Positions 18,870 to 27,814 of a DNA stretch of 64,000 nucleotides are shown in pieces; the first letter of the stretch is position 1, and each line of letters begins with the position of its first letter. Made by a program: the position numbers and the translations under genes. The notes under the pieces were generated by a model. The model was not told the DNA's origin and did not search any database. It worked only from the letters and a program-made list of their open reading frames with translations. This DNA comes from Brucella pecoris (GTDB lineage: Bacteria; Pseudomonadota; Alphaproteobacteria; Rhizobiales; Rhizobiaceae), in assembly GCF_006376675.1 (NCBI RefSeq), contig NZ_VEWK01000008.1, positions 175,835 to 239,834 on the forward strand. The letters run 5' to 3'.

Positions 18870-21316
18870 AACCACACGATCCGGGATGAACCGGCGATGC
18901 GGATTTCACCCGTCGGCTTCTCCAGCGTTTCATGGCGCGGGATGAGGGCAACGCGTTTGGTCTCGTTGGGAGCAAGGTGAAACCAGTTCTCCGCCGCGCG
19001 CCAGTCTCCTGCATCGATGCCGACGGATTGAGCCAGAACCGGTGTTTTCAGATCAAGGAACCAGTTCCCGTTCTCTTCGACAAGCGCAGCTTCGACAGCG
19101 GCATCGTGAAAGGCCTTTGTGCGTCCGAGCGGAAAGTGGAATGCTTCGGCAATCGTAATATCATTACGCTTCAGTCGCGCCACCGTCACGTCATGTGCCG
19201 CAGGACCGAAACGATAGGCGTAAGTGACATCGAAAAATGCGCCGAACAGGTCGGTGGCGGGAATAGTTATCGCTGAACGACCGGCAATTGAAAGATCTTG
19301 GCGACCGGAAACCACCGGCTGCGAACCGGCGCGCAGACATGCTAATTCAAGCGAAAGATCAGCGGATTCCACCTGCTCGTTCAGAATGTGAATCGCGAGG
19401 CCGTTGATGCCTTCATCGGTTAAGGCGAGTTGTTGCGGACGGAAGGCGCGCTTGAGGCCATACCACGAAGCCTTGGGTTCGCCGGTCGCATCGATCATGC
19501 CCCAACCGGCACCCGGCAAAACGTCCTGAAACATCCAGAGAAGCGCACCGAAACAGGTGCTTTCGGGCCGTCTCCATTCGGCAAAGGTCGTTTCCATCAC
19601 TTCCGCGGTGACGGCGCGGGAAAGGTGGAGATATTGTTCCATATCCTCGCGCCGCAACCGCGCCGGATCGTAACCGTATAACATCTCCAGATAGGCGTCC
19701 CGCACATCCTCGAAATCCCAGGATACGCCGCGATCACACGGCACACGTGCCTTCCAGCGCGGATCATGGACTGGCGGCACATCGAGATGGGTTTTCAGCG
19801 TGCGCGTTTCCGGCACGTTGGAGAAGGCCAGACATTCGGTCGCAAAGCGCACTTCCGCACGTCGTGCATCTTCCATTGGACGGCAATAGGCACTGACGCC
19901 GTAATAGTGGCTGACACCTTCATTGCTGATGAAGGGGAGGGCGCCATCGCAGGGCGAATTCGGCACATAGGGAATATTCGGGCAAAGCTCGCCAGCGATA
20001 CCGGGTAGAATTTCCTCGGTAAGCGGACCTTTCCAGGTTGCTTCCGGGAGGCCCATCATCGCGCCTTGCTGGTAGATTTCGCTGCCGCCGCAAAGAACTG
20101 TCAGCGACGGCGCATGTTGGACGGCGGTGAGAATCTGACAAGCTTCCGCTCTTACTTTGGCGACAAATGTTTCGTCCTTCACCGGGTAATCGAAGTTGGC
20201 GAACATGAAGTCCTGCCACACCATGATGCCCAGCTCGTTGCAAAGCGTATAGAAATCCGGTGTCTCATAGGCGGTGATGCCGCTCAGCCGCAGCATGTTC
20301 ATGCCCGCTTCCTGTGCGAGCTTCAGCCATGGCTCATAATCGCTGCGCGCGCCGGGGAGACGGACGATATCGGCGGAACTCCATACCGCACCGCGACAGA
20401 AGATCTTCTCGCCATTGATCTTGAGTGCAAATCCCTTGCCGTCCGATCCGCGGTCGACCTCGATGCTGCGAAAGCCAGTACGCCCGAGCAACTGCTTTTC
20501 ACCGTCGAGCGAAAGCTCGACATCGTGAAGCGTCGGATTGCCATGCGTGTGCGGCCACCATGGTTCGACATTGGGAAGCGTCAGCCTTGCCGCCCATTGA
20601 TCGTCGGTCTGGCGTTCGCAGACGGCTTGCTGCCCCGCACAATGGAGGGTGGGCGTCCCGGCCATGCCGCTATAGGTAAAACTGACTTGAAGCTCGCCAT
20701 CGCCGGTTTTGGTCAGTCTTGCCAGAATAGCAATGTCGGATATGGCTTCGGCCCCGGAACGGCTGATGGAAATCGGCCGCCATGGACCTGCGGCATGCAC
20801 TTCCGGACACCAGCCCGGCATATAGCCAAGCGCGGTCGTGCGGACGAGGCGCAGGCCCTGTGTGTTCATCAGTTGCGTGCGCCAGCGGGCGCGCGGGCCT
20901 TTCTGGCCCAGGCGGGGCGCGAGTGCACGAAAACATAGGGCAAGCTCGTCCTTGCCCGACAGCATGACGGGCATATCATGGCCAAGAAACATGCTGTCGG
21001 TTTGCAACAGCAATTCGCCATTGAAAAAGACATCGCATATCGTGGCAAGCCCATCAAAATGGAGTGTGGCAGGACCGGGTGTCTCCTCAAGGTCGAGGAA
21101 ATACCAGGCATCCTGATTGTCGAGCGGTACGGGATTTTTCCGGTCGAAACGTCCGGCTTTTTCCAAGGCTTCTGCCACCGTGCCGGGCACGGGAACATCA
21201 TTGATCGGTTCACCGGACCTGGCATCATGCGGCGATTGCGCCGCATCCGGGCCGGTGATGACGAGCCGCCACCCGAGCGAGAGTGGTCGGCTCATTGGAT
21301 TCAGTTCAAGCCGCAT
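18866..21316 (-). CDS. glycoside hydrolase family 2 protein (beta-mannosidase-like)
   Basis: An 816-aa GH2 protein with an N-terminal jelly-roll sugar-binding domain, Ig-like domain, TIM barrel (about 300-620) and C-terminal beta domains. Both catalytic glutamates look intact: Glu413 (VLCGGSEIYQQ, acid/base) and Glu494 (RFATECLAFSNVP, nucleophile). No signal peptide is evident, so it is probably cytoplasmic. The start is uncertain: ATG 21316 has GGAAC upstream and overlaps DUF1839 by 11 bp, while a TTG at 21337 and an ATG at 21295 are alternatives. It is the last gene of the carrier-protein operon, suggesting a mannose- or glucuronate-like substrate or a transglycosylation role. Substrate unproven. 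Confidence 0.85.
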   Translation of the reverse strand: MRLELNPMSRPLSLGWRLVITGPDAAQSPHDARSGEPINDVPVPGTVAEALEKAGRFDRKNPVPLDNQDAWYFLDLEETPGPATLHFDGLATICDVFFNGELLLQTDSMFLGHDMPVMLSGKDELALCFRALAPRLGQKGPRARWRTQLMNTQGLRLVRTTALGYMPGWCPEVHAAGPWRPISISRSGAEAISDIAILARLTKTGDGELQVSFTYSGMAGTPTLHCAGQQAVCERQTDDQWAARLTLPNVEPWWPHTHGNPTLHDVELSLDGEKQLLGRTGFRSIEVDRGSDGKGFALKINGEKIFCRGAVWSSADIVRLPGARSDYEPWLKLAQEAGMNMLRLSGITAYETPDFYTLCNELGIMVWQDFMFANFDYPVKDETFVAKVRAEACQILTAVQHAPSLTVLCGGSEIYQQGAMMGLPEATWKGPLTEEILPGIAGELCPNIPYVPNSPCDGALPFISNEGVSHYYGVSAYCRPMEDARRAEVRFATECLAFSNVPETRTLKTHLDVPPVHDPRWKARVPCDRGVSWDFEDVRDAYLEMLYGYDPARLRREDMEQYLHLSRAVTAEVMETTFAEWRRPESTCFGALLWMFQDVLPGAGWGMIDATGEPKASWYGLKRAFRPQQLALTDEGINGLAIHILNEQVESADLSLELACLRAGSQPVVSGRQDLSIAGRSAITIPATDLFGAFFDVTYAYRFGPAAHDVTVARLKRNDITIAEAFHFPLGRTKAFHDAAVEAALVEENGNWFLDLKTPVLAQSVGIDAGDWRAAENWFHLAPNETKRVALIPRHETLEKPTGEIRIAGSSRIVWF

Positions 21317-22286
21317 CGCGACCGAGTTCCGTTGCAAGCGCTGCCATCATACGATCCCAGGCATCCGCTGCCGGTTGAAGCGTTCCGGCCAATGCGTCGA
21401 ACTTCTTGCGCATGACGGCACGGGCAAGTTGGAACTGAACGGCCTTTGCCGTTTCCGCGATCTGCAAGGCATCTGCCGAGGCCGTCGCAAAGCGCTTGCC
21501 TTGCCCAAGCCAGTCGAGGTGACTTGCCGCGAGTTCGAAATTTGCGCCGAGCTGACGCAGCGTATTGAAGGCATATTTATGGAAGAAGCCAAACGGACGT
21601 TCCGCAATTGCTTCAACCTGAGCGGGGAACACGCTGGCAAAGGCGCGGATTGGATTTTCTTTCGGCCTCCGCGCTAAATGGCGAGCCAGAAGGATTTCTG
21701 CAACGCGCCGCTGATGGGCTTCATCCGGCACATTCTTCGGAAACTTGGCGAATTCCGTATAGGGCAGGAAGGGCAGGTCGGATTCCGTCAGATGACGCTG
21801 GAAAACGCCGTCGAAATCGTCGCCCTCCAGATGGTAGAAACCCCCATTATGAAAATAATCCAGCGAACGGTTTTCAACGTCCATACGATTGATGGCGATG
21901 GTGGTTTTGCCATGTTCCGTCCGGTAGCTGACGCCACGCGTATCCGGCATGAAATAGCTGTCCATTTCGATCATGCAGAGGCGTCCGCGTGCAATCTGCT
22001 CGGCGACATGGCGTTCCACATGATCGAAAATTGCAAGCTCTGTCGCCCGCACCCCGTAAAGGGCTTCGAGGTCTTCCAGCGGCACCTTGAAGAAGGTGAA
22101 CTGGTCGCCCTCGAAATCCTGCGTGAGCGTGAAGCCGAGCATGGCTTCCGGGGCGGCACCCAATGTTGCCAGCACTTCGATCCAAAGATCGACATAGCAG
22201 TTGGTTTCCGGCCAGATACGCGTCTGGGCATGCAAAGCGTGCGGCGTGTAACGGTCGGGCGCGATGTTCGGAAAAACAGCCTGCAT
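21306..22286 (-). CDS. DUF1839 protein, possible BtrH-like aminoacyl transferase
   Basis: A 326-aa DUF1839 protein with no signal peptide. The conserved pieces are TNCYVDLWIEVL with Cys30, EMDSYFMPDT with Asp109, RTEHGKTTIAI with His125, and LDYFHNGGFYHLEGDDF near residue 145. This order of Cys, Asp-x(4)-Pro, His and a final aromatic/Asp strand resembles the BtrH N-terminal fold. In butirosin synthesis BtrH moves an acyl chain from an acyl carrier protein to an aminoglycoside. It lies in an operon with an aminoacyl-carrier-protein ligase, so a transferase role is attractive but inferred. The start may instead be the GTG at 22304, which overlaps the ligase gene. Confidence 0.8.
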   Translation of the reverse strand: MQAVFPNIAPDRYTPHALHAQTRIWPETNCYVDLWIEVLATLGAAPEAMLGFTLTQDFEGDQFTFFKVPLEDLEALYGVRATELAIFDHVERHVAEQIARGRLCMIEMDSYFMPDTRGVSYRTEHGKTTIAINRMDVENRSLDYFHNGGFYHLEGDDFDGVFQRHLTESDLPFLPYTEFAKFPKNVPDEAHQRRVAEILLARHLARRPKENPIRAFASVFPAQVEAIAERPFGFFHKYAFNTLRQLGANFELAASHLDWLGQGKRFATASADALQIAETAKAVQFQLARAVMRKKFDALAGTLQPAADAWDRMMAALATELGRDAA

Positions 22287-22294
22287 AGTCGCGA

Positions 22295-23203
22295 TCAGCC
22301 CCACAATTCCTTGCGTACATTTTCCGGCCAGATCTCAACATCCAGACCGTGATGATGGAAGAGCGCCAGTGCGATGCGCTCCAGCCCGAACCCGACGCAG
22401 GCGGTGTGTGCCACGGCACCGTCGTCAAGCGACAGGCCCCACTTCACGCCGAACTGGTCCTGATGATAGTTGAAGCTCATGCAGGCGGTCGGCTTTTCGA
22501 CGCTGGTGATCGGGATCAGCAGTTCGAATTTCAGGTTCTGATCGCGCTGGTTGTTGACCAGCAACTTGCCTGCACGTCCGAAGAACGGGTCGTTGGCGAC
22601 GTCGATTTCGACCGGCAGTCCGACCTTCTTCATCATTTCCGTGCCACGGTCGATCCAGAGCTGGCGGAAGGCCATAACATCGGCTTCCGTGCCCATGCGC
22701 ACATATTCACGCATGCGGAAAAGCTGCTGGCGGGCAGGGTCAACCGACGGTTCATGGCGGAAGCAATAGGATTGCAGGTCGTAAAGCCCGCCACCCTGCG
22801 GCAGCGGCCCGCGCTTGGCAATCGTGGGATAGAGCGGATAGCAGGCCGCGGGCGTCAGAACGATGTCCGTCGCCTTTTGTTCCAGCGTCCAGTCCGTGCC
22901 TTCATCCATGCACTTTATGAGGTTGACGTGGTCAAGCTCGCAACCGCAGAAGCTGTGCACCGTGCCGGCCAATTGCGGGAAGCTTTTCATGTAGCCGCTT
23001 TTTTCGAAGAAAGCGCGGTTCATGCCGGGCGGGAAGCGGATCGCTTCGGCGCCGTCATTGCCTCCGGTACGGTCTATCAGGCGTTCAAATGCCTGGATGA
23101 CATCTTCGAACTGGCCGGAGCGTCCATATAGACCTTCCACGCCGGTATCGATCAGGAGACCGGAATCAAAAAGCCGGTCTAGAAATGATCTCTGAGCATC
23201 CAT
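22295..23203 (-). CDS. amino acid:[carrier protein] ligase (truncated class-II synthetase homologue)
   Basis: A 302-aa class-II aminoacyl-tRNA-synthetase core related to atypical SerRS but without the N-terminal tRNA-binding coiled coil. Motif 2 is CFRHE at 147-151 and motif 3 is GFGLERI at 271-277. Cys121, Glu166 and Cys269 match the three zinc ligands of Bradyrhizobium Bll0957 with a uniform offset of ten residues (Bll0957 numbering from memory). Those homologues activate glycine or alanine and load it onto the phosphopantetheine of a dedicated carrier protein, not onto tRNA. The carrier protein gene is two genes upstream in the same operon. Which amino acid is used here is unknown. Confidence 0.92.
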   Translation of the reverse strand: MDAQRSFLDRLFDSGLLIDTGVEGLYGRSGQFEDVIQAFERLIDRTGGNDGAEAIRFPPGMNRAFFEKSGYMKSFPQLAGTVHSFCGCELDHVNLIKCMDEGTDWTLEQKATDIVLTPAACYPLYPTIAKRGPLPQGGGLYDLQSYCFRHEPSVDPARQQLFRMREYVRMGTEADVMAFRQLWIDRGTEMMKKVGLPVEIDVANDPFFGRAGKLLVNNQRDQNLKFELLIPITSVEKPTACMSFNYHQDQFGVKWGLSLDDGAVAHTACVGFGLERIALALFHHHGLDVEIWPENVRKELWG

Positions 23204-23208
23204 GGCGA

Positions 23209-24381
23209 TTATCCCAAAAGGCTGGTGTTCTGTTTGTGAATGAGCAGCATCGTGGCCGTATTGCCGAGGATGCGCTCGTTTGAAATCATTAGCTGCGCGG
23301 AATGGGCGTCGCGCAGATGGCGTCCGAGGCTGAAAGGCGTACCGTTCTTGTAGCCCATGATGCCGCAGACCAGCATGGCGTGATTGATGATCTGAAGGAT
23401 CGTTTGTGACGCGGCAATCTTGAGATTGTTCATCGCAATCGCAAAGCCCATCGATGCCAGCTTGTCAGGGTCGTGCTTTGCTTCGCGATAGGTCTTCAGG
23501 CAGGCGACGATTTCGGACTTCAGCATCTGCAGCATGTTCGATGCTTCAGCCACGCGCAATGCGCCCGGCTGCGGCGCGCCCGGATTGCGCTTTGCGGCGG
23601 CGCGCACGAATGCCTGTGCCCGGTTGACCGCATCGACGGCGATACCATACCAGAGCGAGCTCCACAGCGTATGCGACTGCGCCAGCATGGATTGCGCCGC
23701 GATTTCAGCGAAGGGATGCGGCAGGATCTGCACCTTGTCAGCCTCGCCGCGGAACACAAATCCTTCCGAGCAGGTGCCGCGCATGCCGAGCGTGTCCCAA
23801 TCATGGGTCTTTTCGAGCGTGTACTGGTCCTTCAGGAACACGGTCATCACCTGATCCGACGAGGCGGCATCCTTGTGGGAGCGCGATGTGATCAAAATGG
23901 CATCTGCATAGGTGCCATAGGAGATGACTGTTGCATTCTTTTCCAGGCGACAGATATCACCGTCGACCTCAATGGCGCAGATCGAATTGCGCAGATCGCC
24001 GCCGATGCCGCCTTCAGTCGTTGCGGACGCAAGCAACAACTGGTCTTTCGCGATTTTGCGCATGAAGTCCCGGTGCCACTCGACCGTTTGGCCGTGTTCC
24101 ACCACGCTTGAAAGCTTGATGTGATGCATGGCGAAAATCATCGCGCTCGACGCACAGGACTGTCCGAGAACGCAACATAGTTCCGCAATCTGGTCGATTT
24201 CGGCACTCTCGCCGCCGAACTCACTTGGCACCTGAATGCCGAGCAGACCTTCGGCCTTCATTGCATCGATTGCTTCACGCGGGAAGCGGCCTTCCTTATC
24301 GACGCTATCGGAAAATTTACCCGCTATGGCCGCAACGCGGCCCACGCGCTCTGAAAGACTGTTTCCCGCCCCGGCATTCAT
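23209..24381 (-). CDS. acyl-CoA dehydrogenase-like flavoprotein
   Basis: A 390-aa acyl-CoA dehydrogenase fold. The N-terminal helical domain contains [20 protein letters not shown]. The middle beta domain has the flavin-contacting [16 protein letters not shown]. The C-terminal helical domain ends with [20 protein letters not shown]. The usual EGT motif bearing the catalytic glutamate is not visible at the expected place; SNERI stands there. Its ATG overlaps the carrier-protein stop in a TAATG, so the two are translationally coupled. By analogy with prolyl-carrier-protein dehydrogenases it might oxidise the carrier-bound aminoacyl group; this is inference. Confidence 0.87.
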   Translation of the reverse strand: MNAGAGNSLSERVGRVAAIAGKFSDSVDKEGRFPREAIDAMKAEGLLGIQVPSEFGGESAEIDQIAELCCVLGQSCASSAMIFAMHHIKLSSVVEHGQTVEWHRDFMRKIAKDQLLLASATTEGGIGGDLRNSICAIEVDGDICRLEKNATVISYGTYADAILITSRSHKDAASSDQVMTVFLKDQYTLEKTHDWDTLGMRGTCSEGFVFRGEADKVQILPHPFAEIAAQSMLAQSHTLWSSLWYGIAVDAVNRAQAFVRAAAKRNPGAPQPGALRVAEASNMLQMLKSEIVACLKTYREAKHDPDKLASMGFAIAMNNLKIAASQTILQIINHAMLVCGIMGYKNGTPFSLGRHLRDAHSAQLMISNERILGNTATMLLIHKQNTSLLG

Positions 24382-24632
24382 TATGCAGCCTCTTTGTCCT
24401 TGAGAATCTGGGTGATCGTCTGTTCGATGGCCTTGATGCTCGCGAAAGACTTGCGATTGAGATACTGGTCCGGAAATTCGATATCGAACTTGTCTTCCAG
24501 ACCAAGCATGAGCTGAACCGATGCAAAGGAGGACAGGCCCGCGCTGTAAAGATCGGCATCGTCGGCGATGTCGGTCACGGGTCCCGGCAGGCTGCCGACC
24601 TTGGCCAAAAGTTCGCGAATGGATTCGTTCAT
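24381..24632 (-). CDS. acyl/aminoacyl carrier protein
   Basis: An 83-aa acidic carrier protein. Ser35 in SAGLSSFASVQLM is the probable 4-phosphopantetheine attachment site, although the usual DSL is LSS here. The chain then follows the four-helix carrier pattern (LMLGLEDKFDIEFPDQYLNR). It is the first gene of the minus-strand operon and is the likely substrate of the ligase at 22295-23203. No fatty-acid or polyketide synthase genes are nearby. Confidence 0.9.
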   Translation of the reverse strand: MNESIRELLAKVGSLPGPVTDIADDADLYSAGLSSFASVQLMLGLEDKFDIEFPDQYLNRKSFASIKAIEQTITQILKDKEAA

Positions 24633-24947
24633 AATTTATCTCCCTGCATATCCGCTCAAGTCGAATGTTCGCGTCTGGGTTGACGCGACAACACGATCTC
24701 TTGAGCTTTCAAAAAAGCTGCGGCAACTGTTCGAAATTCTGCCCCTTTATGCAAGTGATATGTTGCGAATATTAGCTACATCGCAAACACACCATCGCGC
24801 GATTGGCTTTATCTGCTCCCGCAAGCCTTTATTTTCTGTTGACGTGACTGAGTTGCAGTCCGCTTATTCTGGGGACGTGCTTATATAGTTAAATATTCAA
24901 TGACAAGATATGTTGCATTGCCCGCAAGGGTTGCGCGCTCCTTTTGG
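24633..24947. other. 315-bp intergenic region holding the carrier-protein operon promoter
   Basis: No gene is apparent. It is more AT-rich than the flanking genes and must contain the promoter of the minus-strand operon and the end of the minus-strand globin gene. I see no clear hairpin terminator, operator dyad or RNA gene in it. Confidence 0.5.
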
Positions 24948-25367
24948 TTAAAGAGGGCGTCGAGAATGCCGTGGTGCGGAAATCTGTCCCGTGTTGGTGG
25001 CGATTGCCATTTCAAAACTGTCGGCAATGCGCTGCGCCCGGTCGATGAAAATGATTGCGGCTTCGGGCGGGAATATTTCACGCGCGGTTTTCTCGAAAAG
25101 CTCGAGCCAGCGGTCAAAATGTTCGTTCTTCAGTCCCAGCTTCAGATGTGGCGCCATGGGACGCCCGTCATAGCTGCCAGTCTTGAGAATAACTGACGAC
25201 CAGAATGCAGCGATCTGTGCGATATGATGATCCCAATCGTGAACTGCATTGGCGAAAATCGGCCCGATAACTGCATCTTCGCGCGCCCGTCCGTAGAAAG
25301 TGGCCACCAGCTTTTCAATTGAAACCGGATCGATGGACGGATGAGGTTGATTGATGAGAAGGGTCAT
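24948..25367 (-). CDS. group III truncated hemoglobin
   Basis: A 139-aa globin of the short 2-over-2 fold, group III. Recognisable blocks are VSIEKLVATFYGRAREDAVIG at the N-terminus, HHIAQIAAFWSSVILKTGSYDG, and the HLKLGLKNEHFDRWLELFEKT segment that carries the proximal histidine. Group III globins bind O2 or NO and are often linked to nitrosative or microaerobic stress. The gene stands alone with no clear operon partner. Confidence 0.88.
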   Translation of the reverse strand: MTLLINQPHPSIDPVSIEKLVATFYGRAREDAVIGPIFANAVHDWDHHIAQIAAFWSSVILKTGSYDGRPMAPHLKLGLKNEHFDRWLELFEKTAREIFPPEAAIIFIDRAQRIADSFEMAIATNTGQISAPRHSRRPL

Positions 25368-25533
25368 GATCGCTGTTTGATGTCGTTGCGCCGGAAAGCG
25401 GACTCTGAGGCGGATATAGTCTCTGCCCCGGCTACAATCCAGTGAAGTGTTGCCGCATGGCCATCAACTTCCCGTTGGCGGCGCGGCTATGACAGCTTAT
25501 TAGTCCTCCTGTATATAGTTGAGGGAGAGATGA

Positions 25534-25947
25534 ATGCGGGTGTTCCTGATTGCGGGTCTGCTGACCCTGACGACGGCCGGGACAGGCTTTGCTGCTTCGT
25601 GCGAACAGAACTTCAAGTCCGAGGGCGTTCCGCTCGTAACTGCGATGAGCTATCGCTCGATACAAAACTTTGCCGGTGTGAAATCGTCGACCGCCTTGCA
25701 GCGTCTGGCACAAGCCGTTGCCGCCGAAGGTTTCTCAGGCATCAAGATCAACAAACAGCTCGCTTCAATTGATGCTTTTCAGGAGACGACCGGATCGGGT
25801 CGTATCCAGACCTTGCGCGTAACTGCGCGGGCGCAGGGTAAGGGCACACGTGTCGATGCGATTTTCAGTATTCGGGCGGGACAGGCGACCAGCAAATCGG
25901 TGGTACGCGAAGGGCTTTGCCGCATCATTGCTGCTGCAGCGAATTGA
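25534..25947 (+). CDS. small secreted hypothetical protein
   Basis: A 137-aa protein starting ATG 25534. Residues 1-20 form a cleavable signal peptide (MRVFLIAGLLTLTTAGTGFA), so it is exported. The mature part has two cysteines, one at its start (SCEQNF) and one near the end (EGLCRI), that could form a disulfide. I do not recognise a domain. It is monocistronic with its own terminator and codon use like its neighbours, so it looks like a real conserved gene. Confidence 0.7.
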   Translation: MRVFLIAGLLTLTTAGTGFAASCEQNFKSEGVPLVTAMSYRSIQNFAGVKSSTALQRLAQAVAAEGFSGIKINKQLASIDAFQETTGSGRIQTLRVTARAQGKGTRVDAIFSIRAGQATSKSVVREGLCRIIAAAAN

Positions 25948-25953
25948 GCCTTA

Positions 25954-25981
25954 TTGCCTGATGGTCGATGCCATCAGGCAA
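25954..25981. terminator. intrinsic terminator between convergent genes
   Basis: A perfect 11-bp stem, TTGCCTGATGG with CCATCAGGCAA, and a six-base TCGATG loop. The right arm overlaps the stop codon of the convergent VOC gene. The T-tract on the plus side is weak. Confidence 0.65.
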
Positions 25982-26339
25982 CTTTCTGCATCAATTCGAT
26001 ACGATTGCCGAACGGATCGTGGATGTAGCAACGCTCATAACCTTGCAGCGGCTCATCCACGACAGCTTCGATACCGGCTCTTGCCAGATGCGCGATCATG
26101 TCGTGCAGATCGTCGACCAGAAATGCAGGATGTGCCTTGCGCGCAGGTGCGAAAGGGCGCTCAACGCCCAGATGAAGCCTGATCGTCCCCATTTCAAACC
26201 AGCAGCCACCGCGGGCTACCAGATTCCTAGGTTTTGGAACTTCCTTGAAACCGAGGATCGAGCCATAGAAATCGCGCGCTTTCTGCTCCTGGCCTTCCGG
26301 CATTGCCAGTTGAACATGATCGAGAGCGATGATTTGCAT
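25974..26339 (-). CDS. VOC-superfamily (glyoxalase/dioxygenase-like) protein
   Basis: A 121-aa vicinal-oxygen-chelate fold. It starts MQIIALDHVQLAMPEGQE, the usual first strand, and has GCWFEMGTIRLHLGVE and YIHDPFGNRIELMQ as later metal-site strands. Candidate ligands are His8, His in LHLG and Glu in NRIEL. I preferred the ATG at 26339 because upstream in-frame starts add an extension not seen in the family. The function of this subgroup is unclear. It is convergent with the small secreted protein gene. Confidence 0.8.
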   Translation of the reverse strand: MQIIALDHVQLAMPEGQEQKARDFYGSILGFKEVPKPRNLVARGGCWFEMGTIRLHLGVERPFAPARKAHPAFLVDDLHDMIAHLARAGIEAVVDEPLQGYERCYIHDPFGNRIELMQKVA

Positions 26340-26436
26340 GAAGGTGGCCGGGTCCAAAAGATGAACCGACAGCATAAAGCTCACCGGCTGCCGGTCAAGC
26401 TACGAAAATTGCGTTCATTTCAGGGGTGGGGCGCGT

Positions 26437-26513
26437 TGGTAGCGGAGGAGGGATTCGAACCCCCGACACAAGGATTATGATTCCTCTGCTCTAACCTACT
26501 GAGCTACTCCGCC
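26437..26513 (-). tRNA. tRNA-Met (anticodon CAT)
   Basis: A 77-nt cloverleaf reads on the minus strand. The 7-bp acceptor stem GGCGGAG pairs with CTCCGCT (one G-T pair), and CCA is encoded. The D-stem is GCTC/GAGC, the anticodon stem is GAGGA/TCCTT with loop ATCATAA, and the T-loop is TTCGAAT. Anticodon CAT indicates elongator Met; lysidine-modified Ile2 is possible but less likely from overall form. Confidence 0.92.
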
Positions 26514-26699
26514 ACGCGTCGCTTTACAGAGACAACTTCATGATCGCCGTTTCCGGTGGGACAAATCGTTGTTCCTGCAAGGAATGGCGGCGGTATATGT
26601 GCGGAATGAAAAGCTGTCAAGCATTCTTCGCATAGCTTTCGTCTTGTTTTCTATCATTTGCACCGATAAGGAACTTGGCATCAGCAAAGGCATAGTTTT

Positions 26700-27656
26700 A
26701 TGGCACCTCGTATTGCGGTTTTGGGTTGCGGCTATTGGGGCGGCAATCACATTCGTACCCTGAAGAGCCTCGGTGCCCTTCAGGCAGTCTCGGACTCAAG
26801 GGCAGAACAGGCGGAACGCTTCGCGACCGAGTTCAACGTTCCCAGCATTCCCGTCGATGAGTTGTTCAGCCGTCCGGACATTGATGGCATCGTTCTGGCG
26901 CTACCGGCACAGTTTCATTCACAATACGCCATTCAGGCAGTGAAGAACGGCAAGGACGTGCTGGTCGAAAAGCCGATCGCGCTCGACATTCCGGCTGCGG
27001 AAGCTGAAGTGGAAGCTGCCCGCGAAAACGGGCGCGTGTTCATGGTTGGTCATGTGCTGCGCTTTCATCCGGCCTTCGAAAAACTTCTCGACATGGTGAA
27101 AAGCGGCGAGCTCGGCGACATCCGCTATGTGCATTCGCATCGCGTCGGTTTCGGCAAGTTCCACAACGAGTTCGACGCCCTGTGGGACCTTGCGCCGCAC
27201 GACCTGTCGATGATCCTGGCGATCACCGGAGAAGAGCCGAACGCGGTTCGTGGAGAGGGCGTCGCGACGCTCGATCATCTCACTGACATCGCCCACCTTC
27301 ATCTCGATTTTCCGAACGGCATCCGTGGTCATCTGTTTGCGTCGCGCCTGAATGCCTATCGCGAGCGCCGCCTGACAGTCACCGGCACAAAAGGCATGGC
27401 TGTATTCGATGACGTCGAGCCATGGGATCGCAAGCTTGCGCTCTACAGCCATGAAGTCTGGCGGGAAAACGATCAGTGGTCTTTCAAATCCGTTGAGCCG
27501 GTCTATATCCCGGTTGAGGAAGGCATGCCGCTGACACGTGAATTGCAGCATTTCCTGCATTGCATCGAAACGCGCGAGAAGCCGCGGACCGATGGCAAGG
27601 AAGCAATCAGCGTGCTGCGTATCCTCACGGAAGGCACTGTCCGGCACCCGCGTTAA
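26700..27656 (+). CDS. Gfo/Idh/MocA-family NAD(P)-dependent sugar oxidoreductase
   Basis: A 318-aa oxidoreductase. The Rossmann motif is GCGYWGGNHIRTL at residues 9-21, the EKPIALD loop with the catalytic lysine lies near residue 90, and GHVLRFHPAFEKL follows. The pattern is like WbpB/WlbA-type UDP-GlcNAc-uronate 3-dehydrogenases. It precedes a DegT-type aminotransferase on the same strand by 158 bp, so the pair probably oxidises and then aminates a nucleotide sugar for surface polysaccharide. The exact sugar is unknown. AAAGG lies 9 nt before the start. Confidence 0.85.
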   Translation: MAPRIAVLGCGYWGGNHIRTLKSLGALQAVSDSRAEQAERFATEFNVPSIPVDELFSRPDIDGIVLALPAQFHSQYAIQAVKNGKDVLVEKPIALDIPAAEAEVEAARENGRVFMVGHVLRFHPAFEKLLDMVKSGELGDIRYVHSHRVGFGKFHNEFDALWDLAPHDLSMILAITGEEPNAVRGEGVATLDHLTDIAHLHLDFPNGIRGHLFASRLNAYRERRLTVTGTKGMAVFDDVEPWDRKLALYSHEVWRENDQWSFKSVEPVYIPVEEGMPLTRELQHFLHCIETREKPRTDGKEAISVLRILTEGTVRHPR

Positions 27657-27666
27657 AGGGGAGCCG

Positions 27667-27686
27667 CGCAGTTCGTGTGAACTGCG
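27667..27686 (+). other. small hairpin between oxidoreductase and aminotransferase genes
   Basis: CGCAGTTC-GTGT-GAACTGCG, a perfect 8-bp stem 10 bp after the oxidoreductase stop. There is no T-run, so it may stabilise or process a shared transcript instead of ending it. Confidence 0.45.
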
Positions 27687-27814
27687 TCAAGCGGTGTTAC
27701 AGGAATCGCAAAACTTTGAACGCTCTGGCCATAGCGGGGCAGGGCGCAAGCGAATAAATAGGTTGCCGAGGATTCGCATATCGAATTGTGCGGGCCAGAT
27801 ATATTGGAGCCAAC

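Noticed and set aside
26437..26513. tRNA-Ile2 (lysidine CAT anticodon) as an alternative to tRNA-Met
   Set aside because: The anticodon alone cannot decide, but the overall sequence resembles rhizobial elongator tRNA-Met as I remember it. I kept Met.
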